Source: Andrena cerasifolii (taxonomy: Eukaryota > Arthropoda > Insecta > Hymenoptera > Andrenidae). Taken from it: DNA of 64,000 bases. Where the stretch lies: the NCBI RefSeq assembly GCF_050908995.1, contig NC_135126.1, forward strand, positions 2,976,001 through 3,040,000, given 5' to 3'. Within the stretch, counting starts at the first letter, position 1. The number at the start of each line of letters is the position of its first letter. The notes beneath the pieces are model-generated. The model had not been told where the DNA came from, searched no databases, and saw only the letters and a program-made list of their open reading frames with translations. The position numbers were made by a program, and so were the translations under genes. This document shows, one piece after another, positions 10,322 through 21,682 of the stretch.

Positions 10322-10559
10322 CACGTGTGCAGTGTATATCATTAGTGTTTTATTAGTGTTTTATGGTGTTTCTACTTGAGCCTTGGCGCCTCTTGTGAAC
10401 AAATTTCATCAGGATTAATTGAGAGTCGTAGAAGAAACTTTACCAAGGTTGTTTTATAATAGAACGTTCGAACTGCAGATCCTTCAAATAGCAGAGCCTT
10501 CGGATAATAGATATCCTACTGCATGATTACACAAACGTCATCAAAGCCACGTTACTCAC

Positions 10560-12495
10560 CGATGCTTCCTTTTGGACTGTCGCTTCCTCCCACAATGGTG
10601 AACCCCAGGGACTTCTTCCCCGGACCCTTCTGAAAAACCACCGTCAGAAACGTGGAAACAGTGTTCCTCGGTCTTCTGGGCAGAGTGCAGAAATTGGAAA
10701 CGCTCTGGGAGCCACTGTTATCCATATTCACCGCAGACTTCTCGGAGGATGTTGACCTGCTGCACTCGCTCCTCCTGTCGCGATGGTGCTTGGTCTGTCG
10801 CTTCCTGAAGTGCGACCTCGGGGAATTCTCCACGATAACTCCATGACCATTCTCTACATTAACGTTCTCATAATCGACGCTGCTCTCCGTCAGCTTCTTA
10901 GGAGACTGATCCACAGCTGTGTACCTGGAGACAACGATATCCACGTCACCAGGCCCACTACCGCTTCCGAGGATCTTCCTAGCCTCGGACATATTCAATC
11001 CCCGCAGCCTTTTGCCGTTAACAATCAGAATTTCGTCCCCTATCCTCAAGGTGCCCTCTTTATCCGCCAGCCCATTTGGCACCACGTGGGCCACTAAGTA
11101 CCCAGGGCTCAACTCCGCGGTTTTCGCGATGAAGATGCCTAAACACTGATCGGAACTCGCCCTGGGAAGCTTGACGACCATCGTCTCGGTGATATACGGC
11201 TTGTTCCTGATCACTGGCAACCGAGCACCGTGGTTACTCTCCGACCCCAAAGATTCCTTATTACCAAGCCTCTCGATGACGTCCTTCCTGTCAGGGACTT
11301 TAGAGTCCTCGCGATCCCGTTGATCTATCAACTCGCTGTTGGCAGCCTGGCAGATCTGGCTGGTCGAATCTTCAAGGCTACTCAACCTGGACACATCTTT
11401 CCTGCAGCCCCTGCCTTCGCTCCTGCCGCAGTAAACGTCGAGGCTGGAGAACAGCCTCGCCGTCCTCTCGACGTCTACGATAGACGAGGAAGGTTTCCTT
11501 GGTGGCAGCTGAGGCGGGGAACCCAAGGACGAGTCGACGCCAGTCATCAAGCCAGAAGCACTGCTGCTGCATCTGTCGTCGAGTAGGGAACTGGTCGCGG
11601 AGTCGTTGTCCAGGATCCCCGAGTCGTTATCATCCTGATCCTGCTCCTCGTACAGGGGGTTGGTTCTGAGCTCCTCTAGACCTGGCAGAGTCCCATAGGA
11701 GAAGCTTCTTAGCCTCCTCCTCTCCCTGTCTTTGCCCTCCTTCTTGTAGATCTTTGCGATCAGCTTGCTAGTGGAGCTCTTCAGGTACCTGTCCTGCATC
11801 GCCCTGAACTTGGCTGCCAGGCAGCTGGACGGCGTTATGCTGTCGAACTGGGACCCACTCTTGAACACTGGATCCTCTGGAGTCGTTGGCACCTTTGGGT
11901 CCTGGTCCGTCGACCTTGCTGAGTCACGATGCTCTTGGACGTACTCTTTGCTCTTTCGCCATCTGCGATTTGGGTGGTTGATAGCTTCCTCTGGGATGTC
12001 CTCCTGTGGCAATCCTTCTGGCTTCTGGGTCGAGGGACGAAGGCCTAGGAAGGAGAAACGCTCCTCCTGCTGCTTTCTGTATGGCAATCTGCTCTGCGAT
12101 TTCGAGCGCCGTTTCCTCTTTGCCTGGGTCTTCTCTTCCTCTATGATCTCCTTCAGGTCGGACTCGCACACTGACCTGCGGAATTCGTTTCTGGCTAGGC
12201 CGCGCTGGTTCAGCTCGCACATTGAGCGAAACTGAGTCTTCTCGGCGTCGTCGTCCTCTTCCTGGTCCTCATCGTCGGTGTCGCGGTCCTTGAAGAAGCT
12301 CAGTCTGGTGTTCTTCACGCGGTTCAGGATAGGGTTCCTCTTTTCGCAGATCCTTCGCCGCTCCTCCTGGATCCTCTTCTTGTCCTTCTTGGTGGGTCCC
12401 CGCTCGGTGGTCACTTGTGACGTCTGCACGTTGTAGCAGTTCCTTTCCGATTCGGAGCTCGACGACTTGCGGCGAGCCCATCGTACTGGAGACAT
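10560..12495 (-). CDS. Two-PDZ scaffold protein, first coding exon
   Basis: Large first coding exon of a predicted 727-residue, two-PDZ protein. I chose the ATG at 12495-12493 (MSPVRWARR) because CTTCAACAG just upstream looks like a splice acceptor with the exon starting at 12497, which implies a non-coding leader exon further upstream. The reading frame stays open above it, so an upstream coding exon is possible. Residues 1-430 are charged and Ser-rich: a basic KKDKKRIQEERRR stretch, an acidic block near residue 75, NPLY at 279-282 (PTB-type NPxY) and PPQLPPRKP at 327-335 (PxxPxR, SH3-type). PDZ1 covers about 435-523 (loop CLGIF, 451-455; GDEILIVNG). PDZ2 starts near 616 with SLGF at 629-632 and GGSDSPKG. 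The donor is ATCG|GTGAGT, phase 1. Family: PDZ scaffold of PDZD2/IL-16 style, by inference. Probable role: a cortical adaptor linking PDZ, SH3 and PTB partners. Confidence 0.9.
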
Positions 12496-13097
12496 GTCTG
12501 TTGAAGCGAACAAGGAATATGGGGTTAATAATTGAAATGACGTTTTAAATCTCCAATTTATGGAATTTTGTCTATGAGCTGCATGGGTGTTGGAAGAAGA
12601 GGAAGAGAAATTTAGGTGGGAGAGTAGATGTTTCTGTGAATTTTTGTGGAAATGGTGAGTTTTAGTGGGCTTTGGTAATTGGGGGAACTTAAGAGTTTTG
12701 TATGTAATTAGTGCAATGAAAGTAGAGTTTGACTTGAGTATTTATAAAATATAGTGTTCCACAGATACTTTTCGAATTATTTATTAAGGAGTTAATATTT
12801 GCTCAGTTATTTTCGAGATGATTGGAAATCTGTGTGTAACGAAATATTTAAGTGCTCCACAAGATCGAGCCGACGTTGAAATCTACTTTTGTCAGATAAA
12901 CATTCACAGTTCAGAGCTGGAAACTTTACTACTTTACAAATTGAAAATATTTTATTATCAAATCTTTTAATGAAAGTATCAACAAGTTTCATCAACTCAT
13001 CGCAACTTCCTTAAACTTCATCTGCTTAAAATATTCAAACATTCCACAAAACTAACACAAAGAGAGAAAAACACTCCTCGTAAAATCAGAACTCACG
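12496..13097 (-). promoter_or_regulatory. Possible 5' leader intron and upstream UTR exon of the minus-strand gene
   Basis: The acceptor CTTCAACAG (12506-12498) just before the ATG implies a spliced leader. A candidate donor, GAACC|GTGAGT, ends at 13097. The exon upstream of it and the promoter are not identified. Sequence from 12530 to 13100 is AT-rich and has no coding character. Confidence 0.3.
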
Positions 13098-14040
13098 GTT
13101 CAGAACTTAGCACTTCCAGATCAGAAATACTCTCCCACAAATTCTAAAACAAATACACCAGCTTCCTCGTGATTAAATCACACGACTGACACGTCTGCAC
13201 ACGAAAGTATTACAGCCCAGCATGGTCTGGGTTAATTCACTTGTCTGCTCGAACAAATGGCACTCCTGTGATTCACCTCACAACGTGGAACAACGCAATT
13301 ACCGTGCAACAACGCAAATTACATTTTATCCAATCTCGAATGCCCTTCTTGAAATGGTCCACGTACATGATGTCACGCCAGTTGTGTGTCAACTTCTGAG
13401 CGCGATCTGTCCTCGCTCGAAGAGTGTAAAACACGTGACAAGAGCAAAGTCGAAGTCTTCGTCTGGTGGATACAGCCAACGCGAAAATGATCGTCGCCCT
13501 CGAAGCGTGACCGTATATGAGTCCCAGCGGAGGCTTAAGGCACTCGTGCAGGATGTGTGTAAGCCAGGACATCCCGTATAAACAATTTACGTGAGTACGC
13601 TGCTCGAGTGATAGTAAAAATCGTCACGAACAGGAGGAAGGCCTCCACCGCGGAAGTTGTAGACGAGAATCTCAGAAACGAATCGAGATTACCTACCATT
13701 CAAAAGTGTTCTGTGTGCAAGCAACAGGGATTGTTGGTTGCCTTTCTTTTCGAATGAAATAAATGTATTGTATAAATAATTGTTGCGAATTTAGGACAAG
13801 GTGTTTTGGAAGTACAGTGAAAATTGGTTGCATAACTATATGTTTGATTGTCAGATTTTATATTTTTATAAACTTTAATATCGTAGTGCATGTTGGATTA
13901 CAATGAGTAATGTTCCTGAGTGTTCAAGAAGATGTGTTCAAGCTGATTGTCATTACCATATTATCTTTGGACTTTTTTACAGGCGAAGAAGTCACATATT
14001 TAGTGTTTCTCTGTCCTTGCTTTATTCAGCGAAGTAGTCA
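13098..14040. other. Upstream region of minus-strand gene, no gene seen
   Basis: Mixed AT-rich DNA with a moderately GC-rich part at 13360-13570. The promoter of the minus-strand gene could lie here if its leader exon ends near 13097. No TATA/Inr pair that I would defend. Confidence 0.35.
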
Positions 14041-14045
14041 TTTTT

Positions 14046-14690
14046 AACCGACTTCAAAAAGAAAAAAGTTCTGCGTTCGATGTGTATGTATGTGACATTG
14101 TTCAAATGGGTTTGCATTCTGTTAGTTAATTTTTATTTACTTATCTGAACCTACTGATCTAATTCTGAGTTTGAGTATGTGTGTATGTTTGTATGTATTA
14201 TGTTTGTCCGCGAATTTCTCCGTAACTACTGAATCGACTTCCGCGAAACTTATTGCATATTGTTTAGTTTCGATTAACTTAGGACAATTAGGTGATGAAG
14301 AAATAATTATCAAAATCGGTTATGCAGTTTCGAAGTTACGCCAAAAAAAATAAATCCGTCTCATTAACCGACTCCATTATTTAAATAATTGTAGTTATAT
14401 AACTTAAATAACTAAAAAGTAAAAAATGAAAAATGAAAAAAAAATAAAACCGAGTTCGAAAGAAAAAGATAATAAAATCGCGCTAAAAAGTAAAAAATAA
14501 TTTTGTTCCTGATTTAGGTAATCTACGACTCTAAATTCTTTTAAGTCTGCGCCAGATTTACACAGTGCAAATGGTAAGGCGCCGACATAAAAAAAATGAG
14601 AGTCGTAGATTAAATAAGGAACAGAATTATTTTTTACTTTTTAGCGAATTTTTATTTTCTTAAAGTTGGTTTTAATTAGTTATCGTAATC
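14046..14690. mobile_element. ACCGACTTCAAAAAG-type repeat with internal hairpin
   Basis: Starts TTAACCGACTTCAAAAAG, a motif I know from dispersed insect repeats. TTAACCGACT recurs at 14364. An internal foldback pairs GCTAAAAAGTAAAAAATAAT (about 14483) with its mirror ATTATTTTTTACTTTTTAGC (14625-14644), and AATCTACGACTCT (14520) with AGAGTCGTAGATT (14602-14614). No ORF of note. Confidence 0.55.
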
Positions 14691-15857
14691 TACTATTATG
14701 TGGGCACTCATAATCACGGCCACTGCCGTTAAATATTTCAATTTTTTACTATAATGACAAATCTAATCTAAATTACACGCAAAAGAAAAATATTTCATGA
14801 TAATAGGCGTCAGAATTTTTAACACAAAAATATAGAAGTAGCCTATTAATACATTTTTGTCGCACAGAAGTGCTCGTAATGCTATCGATATATGATAAGA
14901 GGCCGCGCAAGAAATTAATGGAGCACATAATCGATTTAAGAAAAGCAATTTTAGCGTTGCATAAATACTTGCAACGGTGAGGTTTTACGCTCGGAGTAAA
15001 TAGCGGGGCAAGTTTAGCGAATTACAGGAAGTGAGCTTCACTCGATATCTGTATTTCTCGAGCATCGACGTTAATGATAGAGAGTGTAGCAAGGAGTTAC
15101 ATGGTAAATAGACCTCGGGGTTAGAAAGGATTGAAGAAAGCGTTCCGCAGTAAAAAGGAATGAATCGCTTTTGCGCGGTAAATGTAACATGACAAACTGA
15201 TGGGAGAGAAGTAACAGGGAAAAGGGCGATTTCACCTAAAGTGAGCAGTAATTTAGTTAAAATAAGGCTACGCTTATTTCCTATATTACAAAATTGAAAC
15301 CCCAGGTATAGATGGCAATTATATAAGAGCGTGTAATCACGGTTTCATAAATGGCGGCATGGAAGTTTAAGCTGAAAATGCAACGGAAAAATAGGTATTA
15401 CTCTTAATTTCAAATAATATTCCAGAGCCTTCAAATACGATTTAAAATTCTTGCTTAACTGTGTTCGTTGAATATCTAAATCGACAATCTTGTTCTAATA
15501 CAACAATTGCAATGGAATCAATGTGACTGACGTGACTGTCATAAAAATAGAAAAGAACCGTTCAACATTTTCTCGCCGCACTCAACCTCCGGTTTCGCGT
15601 TAAAAACCTCAATGGATTTCGTCACAGCTCTTTGGAGAAATGCGCTGACTAACATTGCGGTTTTTCGGTGAGGGCGTTCGCCTATCATGAATGTAAATGC
15701 GGACTGAGATTAGGGACATTATCAGCGTGCTTCGCGAGGAAACTAGGTTTACATCTCCTAAGACAACACAACTGCTAATCACGTGTTTATTTTGCAATAT
15801 AAATGCAGTCACTTGCATAGATAACAGTCAACTTATATCTACAGAGTGTAGAACTGG
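14691..15857. other. Non-coding stretch
   Basis: AT-rich sequence, no gene, repeat border or RNA gene that I can support. Confidence 0.5.
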
Positions 15858-16300
15858 CAAGGGAGCATCCTGAACGCGGAAATTCAAAAAATTCTGAAGC
15901 TTCGTGAATACGTAGGGAATTTCCCCCTGATTACAACGGAATTTTTGTTTGCTGCCCAAATTCACTCTAAGGGGGTGTAATTGACCCCTGAAAATCCGGT
16001 TATTTTCCGAATTTCTGTTATAACTCGTGAACTGTAAAATAATTTTATACCAAATTATAGACCTAATTAAAAGAAGTAACTTTTGTCTTGAAACTTTTCT
16101 TCTATCTCTTACAGTTCGCGAGTTATAACACAAAATCGGAAAATAGCCAAATTTTCAGGGGTTAATTTCACCCCCTTCGAGTAAACTTGGGCAGCAAACA
16201 AAAATTGCGTTGTAATCAGAGAAGTCGTAATCAAGAAATCCCCTACATATTCACAAAGTTTCAGAATTTTTTGAATTTTCGGGTTCGGGATCTTCCCTTG
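15858..16300. mobile_element. Foldback MITE (CAAGGGA ends)
   Basis: CAAGGGAGCATCCTGAACG at the left is mirrored by GGGTTCGGGATCTTCCCTTG at the right. The arms of about 190 bp include AATTCAAAAAATTCTGAA / TTCAGAATTTTTTGAATT and CTAAGGGGGTGTAATTGACC / GGTTAATTTCACCCCCTTCG. The AT-rich loop is at about 16045-16110. 443 bp, no coding capacity. Confidence 0.75.
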
Positions 16301-17021
16301 TGGGTCAGATTCTAAGAAATAGAGAAATTTTGAAACGATACAAAAACCTCATAACCACAAGAGCATCATGATAGTAGTCTTTGAATATTTTTAATTCAAA
16401 AACTGAAATTATTAGTACGAATAATCGTGAGTAATATATAGATGAGTTTCATTATTCGTTCCTCTTACAACACAGTAAAGGTTGAATGAAGATGATATAA
16501 CTTCTCTGTAGACCTTGCATTTCACAATCACTTGGCTAATAAGGGATATCGAGAAGCCTCTAAATTAGTATTGCTGGTTGGTCGCTATAAATTTTAAATA
16601 ACTTCGAGGCGAGGGAAGAACTGTTACGCAATGCGGATGTTCGCGAAATATGGCGACCGGGGAGCATGCATTGATGAAGTATCGGGGTATTAAGGGTACT
16701 GGCACATTTTCTAGTGCATGCAAATTGCGTGTAGTACGTGCTGCGAGGTAAATAGTCGCTCGATTTGTACACGAGCGCAGGCTGCGTTCGTAAAAAGAGG
16801 CTCTCACGGAGCCAACGAGGCTATGCAAAGTTTCTTCGCTTTCGAAAGCGACTTTAATGAAACGGCAAACGAAACGACGAGCCGCGGAGAAATCCTGGAG
16901 ATTCGGCGAGGGCCCACGAGACGGTCGACAAAGGCTTTCTGGCAGTGTGCATTTATTGGTGAGATTCTTTTAATCAGTCGCACAGAATTTTGTACCATAA
17001 TCTGGGGCTCCTTTTAAGGCG
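16301..17021. other. Non-coding stretch
   Basis: 16301-16580 AT-rich; 16600-16960 somewhat GC-richer. Overlapping frames on both strands without domain or codon signature. No gene called. Confidence 0.45.
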
Positions 17022-17332
17022 TAATTGTTTGTGGGTAAATAAATAAATAATCGGCAAATCTGTTTAAACGCCATTGTTACACACATCTTAAGTAGTTTCG
17101 AGCAATTTTTTGTTCTTTTCTTTTTTCCAAAATCGCACTTTAAACGCATTTTTTCTCGGAACCACATTTTTCAAAGTGGCCAGCAGCACCATTTGAACAA
17201 ATTTTATTCGATTCACTTGAAATTTTTACATTAGCTTCTAAACTATATTCTCCATCGACGTACGTACTGATTTTACGATTTGTTGAAAACTTTTAAAGTT
17301 ATGTATAATTTTTTAGCTGAAAATGATGCTGT

Positions 17333-17373
<41 letters not shown>

Positions 17374-17724
17374 TATATTCAAATACTTATTATTTATAAG
17401 AAAAACAATATTTCACGAGATCGATGCGTACTTTGATGGAGAATGTAGTTTAGAAGCTACTGTAAAAATTTCAAACAGATTTTTAGAAAAATTTGAAATT
17501 TGACCACTCCCACTTTAGAGAAATCAGTTACATTTAAGTCAATCTAGGAACCTGCTTACCCTCCAGAAAACAGGTTTTAAATTCTCAAATGTTTAATTTT
17601 ATTAGAGTATATATTAGCCTCATTCTACATTTCAGAGAAATCAATTAAATTTAAGTAAATCTAGGAGCCTGTTTACCCTCCAGAAAGCAGGCTTGTTATA
17701 TCTTTGTTTACCCACAAACAATTC
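17022..17724. mobile_element. Foldback element with (GA)n microsatellite
   Basis: Outer inverted ends AATTGTTTGTGGGTAAA (17023-17039) and TTTACCCACAAACAATT (17707-17723). Inside, GCTTCTAAACTATATTCTCC (about 17235) is mirrored by GGAGAATGTAGTTTAGAAGC (about 17438). The loop carries an AG dinucleotide run of about 34 bp (17335-17368). On the right, two direct repeats (about 17519-17575 and 17636-17692) share AATCTAGGA and CCTCCAGAAA.CAGG. Confidence 0.65.
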
Positions 17725-17843
17725 TCAAAAGTACACTACGTTTTTGTGTCGTTACAGTGGTGTTACCCCCTAAAGAGAGATATCTAGTTTTGAAGACCGT
17801 CATTCATATTTTGGAAAAATTCCCTGCCTTTCTGTATCTTTGT

Positions 17844-18866
17844 TAGATCAGAACTATTTTTGAAAACTGAACAGGTATTCTGTATTTTGATATCCTAACA
17901 GGGAAATACTGACATTAAAATGGGTCTTAGAAGTGTCTCGTATAAAAAAGGCCTTAGTTGCAACCTTGACTCACAGTATTCAGATTTGAGATGAAATCTC
18001 GATATCTAAGCCAGCTGAATGTTTAGTTGATGTTAGGATAGTGTGAAGGGTAGAGTAATAGTGTAATCATTGATGTATGTCTATATTACACTTACCTAAT
18101 ATTTATTTTTCAAAAGATTTTCCTTGTACCAATATTAAATCTTCAATGATTCATTTCCCATCTAACTTAATCTAAGCTGCCAAATCATTTCTAGATCAGA
18201 ACTATTTTTGAAAACTGAATAGGTATTCTGTATTTTGATATCCTAACATGGAAATACTGATATTAAAATGGGTCTTAAAAGTGTCTCGTTATAAAAAAGG
18301 CCTTAGTTGCAACCTTGACTCACAGTATTCAGATTTGAGATGGAATCTCGATATCTTAGTCAGCTGAATGTTTAGTTAATGTTAGGATAGTGTGAAGGGT
18401 AGAGTAATAGTGTAATCATTGATGTATGTCTATATCACACTTAACTAATATTTATTTTTCAAGAGATTTTACCAATATTAAATCTTCAATGATTCATTTC
18501 CCATCTAATTTAATCTAAGCTTCCGAATCATTCCTAGATCAGAACTATTTTTGAAAACTGAATAGGTATTCTGTATTTTGATATCCTAACATGGAAATAC
18601 TGACATTAAAATGGGTCTTAGAAATGTCTCGTATAAAAAAGGGTTTAGTTGCAACCTTGACTCACAGTATTCAGATTTGAGATGGAATCTCGATATCTTA
18701 GTCAGCTGAGTTGATGTTAGGATAGTGTGAAGGGTAGAGTAATAGTGTAATCATTGATGTATGTTTATATCACACTTAACTAATATTTATTTTCCAAGAG
18801 ATTTTACCAATATTAAATCTTCAATGATTCATTTCCCATCTAACTTAATCTAAGCTTCCAAATCTT
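17844..18866. repeat. Tandem repeat, about 345-bp unit, three copies
   Basis: Units start at AGATCAGAACTATTTTTGAA: 17844, 18193 and 18536, so periods are 349 and 343 bp. Copies are highly similar, differing by small indels and substitutions (for example the third lacks part of CTGAATGTTTAGTTGATG). The unit contains GTGTCTCGTATAAAAAAGGC; a diverged relative of that motif lies near 37303. Confidence 0.9.
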
Positions 18867-20290
18867 CCACATTGATTTCCACTTCGACTTTGCCCTGGAA
18901 AACGTTGCAATGTATTTCCTATCGAATACAGCATTCTCGATATGCGTAACGTTGAGAATTCTTACGCGTTAGAAGCATCGAGAATGGTAGCCGAGAACCG
19001 TTCACCTTTGGGAGAACGTTACGTTCGGTTTCGAGTGGCGCTGCCTGCCACTAATTAACAACGCCGGAACGATCGTAATTCGGATTATGAAAGCTAACGT
19101 GGCATCCTGCTTTTTACTGTGGCAATTGTATCGGCGGTTTCTCACGATTCTTACCTCTATACTGAGACGCGGCATGAAAGTGGTAAGATGCTCCGTCAAG
19201 GTCTTCATCAGCTTGGAGAGGACTTAGGCTTAAGAGTCTTGGCGCCTCGGCGTGGCCACGAAACCAACGCATTTCTGGAAACGAAATTTCAAAACCAAAC
19301 TTTCAGTATCTGTCGATCTCCGATTTGAATTGGAATCAGAGCGGCGCGCTCGTTCCAAAACAATTAAGCGTAGGCACTTTAATTAATAAATAGCCACTGC
19401 TACACGAATGTCAAACAATTCCATGCACCGAGGTATTATTTCTGCGAAAAGGAAACTCCCTTATTAATCAATTCCTACATTCCTGAAGAAAATCTCGCAC
19501 GAGACACTTCTGTGACCGACGATTAGAATTTCGAGTGTATTCATTCTAAAAAGCTAAAATTACAGTGTATACTTAGAAAATATGCGAATACGTGTAGGTA
19601 CATGCAAAATACAAGTCAATCTTAATTAATAATAGTTAATAGTGTTTTCTAATTTCTTGTTGAACGAATGAAAATTAGGAGAATTCTTCGACATTCCATT
19701 CGCCTATTACTGCAAGAAGAATTTTAATTGCTGCACAGTTTTTGCTCCTACCTCCTGGCGAGCGGTTCACTGCCAGTGAGAGGTTGAAAAATGGAGCAAT
19801 CGGGAAAATACCGATAGATTTCGAGACAGTCCCCGGTAATTGCAGATCGAACGCAATAATAATATCCATAAAAGTGAAACGGCCGCGCACTGGCGAGTGA
19901 ATGGATTTCGCGTGAACGGACGGCGACAGTTTCCGCTGCGATCGCTGAACCGAGGCCATTTCTTTTTTACCCGACCGCTGCACTTGATAGCAAGCAGCGT
20001 GAAGACCGAAAAAGAAGCTGATAATTTAATGATCGGCGGCCTTGGAGGAGCCGGCACGAAAAACGAGGGGAGGGTGTTGTAAATTACGAACTTGTCGTTT
20101 AGCGCGTTCATTGTTACGCCCGATTGTCGAAGAGCAATCGAGAGATCGGTTTCGTTACGCGTTGGAAGGTCGGCGAGTTTCGCCGGAGGAATTAAACGGT
20201 GCTGCGATTCAGGTGGCTGGCTAATTAAAGTCGAAACGCGCAGTTTTTCAAATTCGTCATCCCGCGCGACGAAGATTGAAAATGCCGGGG
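18867..20290. other. Non-coding stretch
   Basis: Contains GC-richer patches (18950-19330, 19880-20230) with overlapping frames on both strands. No domain, splice structure or RNA gene recognised. Confidence 0.45.
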
Positions 20291-20964
20291 TTAAGGGGAC
20301 TAGGCAGTGGAAAAATCGATTTTTTTATTGCATTTTCCGAAGGTACTATCTTTTCTGAATAAAATGCCGCTTGGTTTACAGTAAAATTCGCTAAATTGTA
20401 GATTTGGCAGCCAAAAACATCAAGCGTCGCCTTTGCCCAGAAACTTTAAACGCGTTTTTCTCGAATATTTTTTTCTCTTCATTTTTTCCTGACTGCGAAC
20501 GAATTGAGGTTCAGATCGACTTGGGAAAAATTACAGGATGTGTAGAACATGTGTCATTTCGGCGCAAACCTCTGATATGGTCCGTAAAAATTCGGGACTT
20601 TCATAAAAAAAATTAAGAAGTCACCGGATTTTTTTAAGAAAATCTCGAATTTTTACAGACCATATCAGAGGTTTGGGCCGAAATGACACATGTTCTACAC
20701 ATCCTGTAATTTTTTCCAAGTCGATCTGAACCTCAATTCGTTCGCAATCAGGAAAAAAATGAAGTGTAAGAAATATTCGAGGAAGACGCGTTTAAAGTTT
20801 CTGGGTAAAGGCGACGCTATAGGTTGCCCCTTGAAGTTTTTAGCTGCCAAATCTACAGTTTTGCGAATTTTACTATAAACCAAGCGGCATTTTATTCAGA
20901 AAGGGTAGTACTTTCGGAAAATGCAATAAAAAAATCGTTTTTTTCGACTGCCTAGTCCCCTTAA
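20291..20964. mobile_element. TTAA foldback MITE, GACTAGGCAGT family
   Basis: TTAAGGGGACTAGGCAGT at the left, ACTGCCTAGTCCCCTTAA-type at the right (GACTGCCTAGTCCCCTTAA). Arms of about 320 bp: GATTTGGCAGCCAAAAAC / TTTTTAGCTGCCAAATCTAC, ACATGTGTCATTTCGGCGCA / GGGCCGAAATGACACATGTT. The loop is near 20600-20640. TTAA is the target duplication. Second copy at 43334-43912, half copy at 57458-57802, distant relative at 34021. Confidence 0.88.
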
Positions 20965-21682
20965 GGGGTTATGCCTAATCAGCTTTCGAAGAAGAACGCG
21001 ATTTTTGGATTTTTTTTTGTGGAATATCTGCTGTATATTTTTTTACAACTGTTCCCCTATTTTAAAAGTACATATGTGCAGCAACTCTCAGTAATTTTGT
21101 TATAGAAAAACATTAAAAAATGAACGAATAACAGCCAATCTCGCGGGAGCTGTTTTGATATCGGTGAGCAATATATTTCGGAAACTGCTGTAAAAATTAG
21201 CCTACACTTTTGCAGACTTCTTTTATATACCAAAGACTAGTAGATGAACGAAGGATTTTTTATTTGAACAAACGCCCTATTTTTAATTAACGAAAAACGA
21301 ACAATTCAGATATCGAAAAAATGAGGTTTTGCGTTAAACGGCCGCCATTTTATCAAAAATCAACTTTTTGAAAGAACCTCCCTTCATCTACTGAATTCAA
21401 CCGTATATTAACAAAATGTTTTTGAATTTTTTATTTTAAACGATTCGGCTCAGAGAAAACTTGCTCACCGTACAGCGCCTTTATCAAAACAGCTTCCGCG
21501 AGAATGGCTGTAATTCGTTTATCTTTTAATGTTTTTCTATAAAAAAAAATTACTGAAAGTTTCTCCATATATGTACTTTTAAAATAAGCGAATAGTTGTA
21601 AAAAAATATACAGCAGATATTCCACAAAAAATTCCCGAAAATCGCGTTCTTTTTCGAAAGCTGACTATGCACAACCCCTTAA
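20961..21682. mobile_element. TTAA foldback MITE sharing a TTAA with its neighbour
   Basis: Left end TTAAGGGGTTATGCCTAATC; right end TGCACAACCCCTTAA. The arms include GCTTTCGAAGAAGAACGCGA / TCGCGTTCTTTTTCGAAAGC and GTGGAATATCTGCTGTATAT / ATATACAGCAGATATTCCAC. Its left TTAA (20961-20964) is also the right TTAA of the preceding element: insertion of one TTAA element at the edge of another. 722 bp, no transposase. Confidence 0.85.

Larger units (their letters stand above)
7566..10559 (-). other. First coding-region intron of minus-strand gene
   Basis: 2,994-bp intron, GTGAGT..GTGACAG. It contains a 5S rRNA-like fragment (8809-8892) and a long foldback (9715-10321). The rest (7620-8800, 8900-9700) is AT-rich with no coding signal seen. 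Confidence 0.7.

Noticed and set aside
10783..12235. Plus-strand frames inside the large minus-strand exon
   Set aside because: Antisense shadows of the PDZ gene; the minus frame gives intact PDZ domains and proper splice sites.
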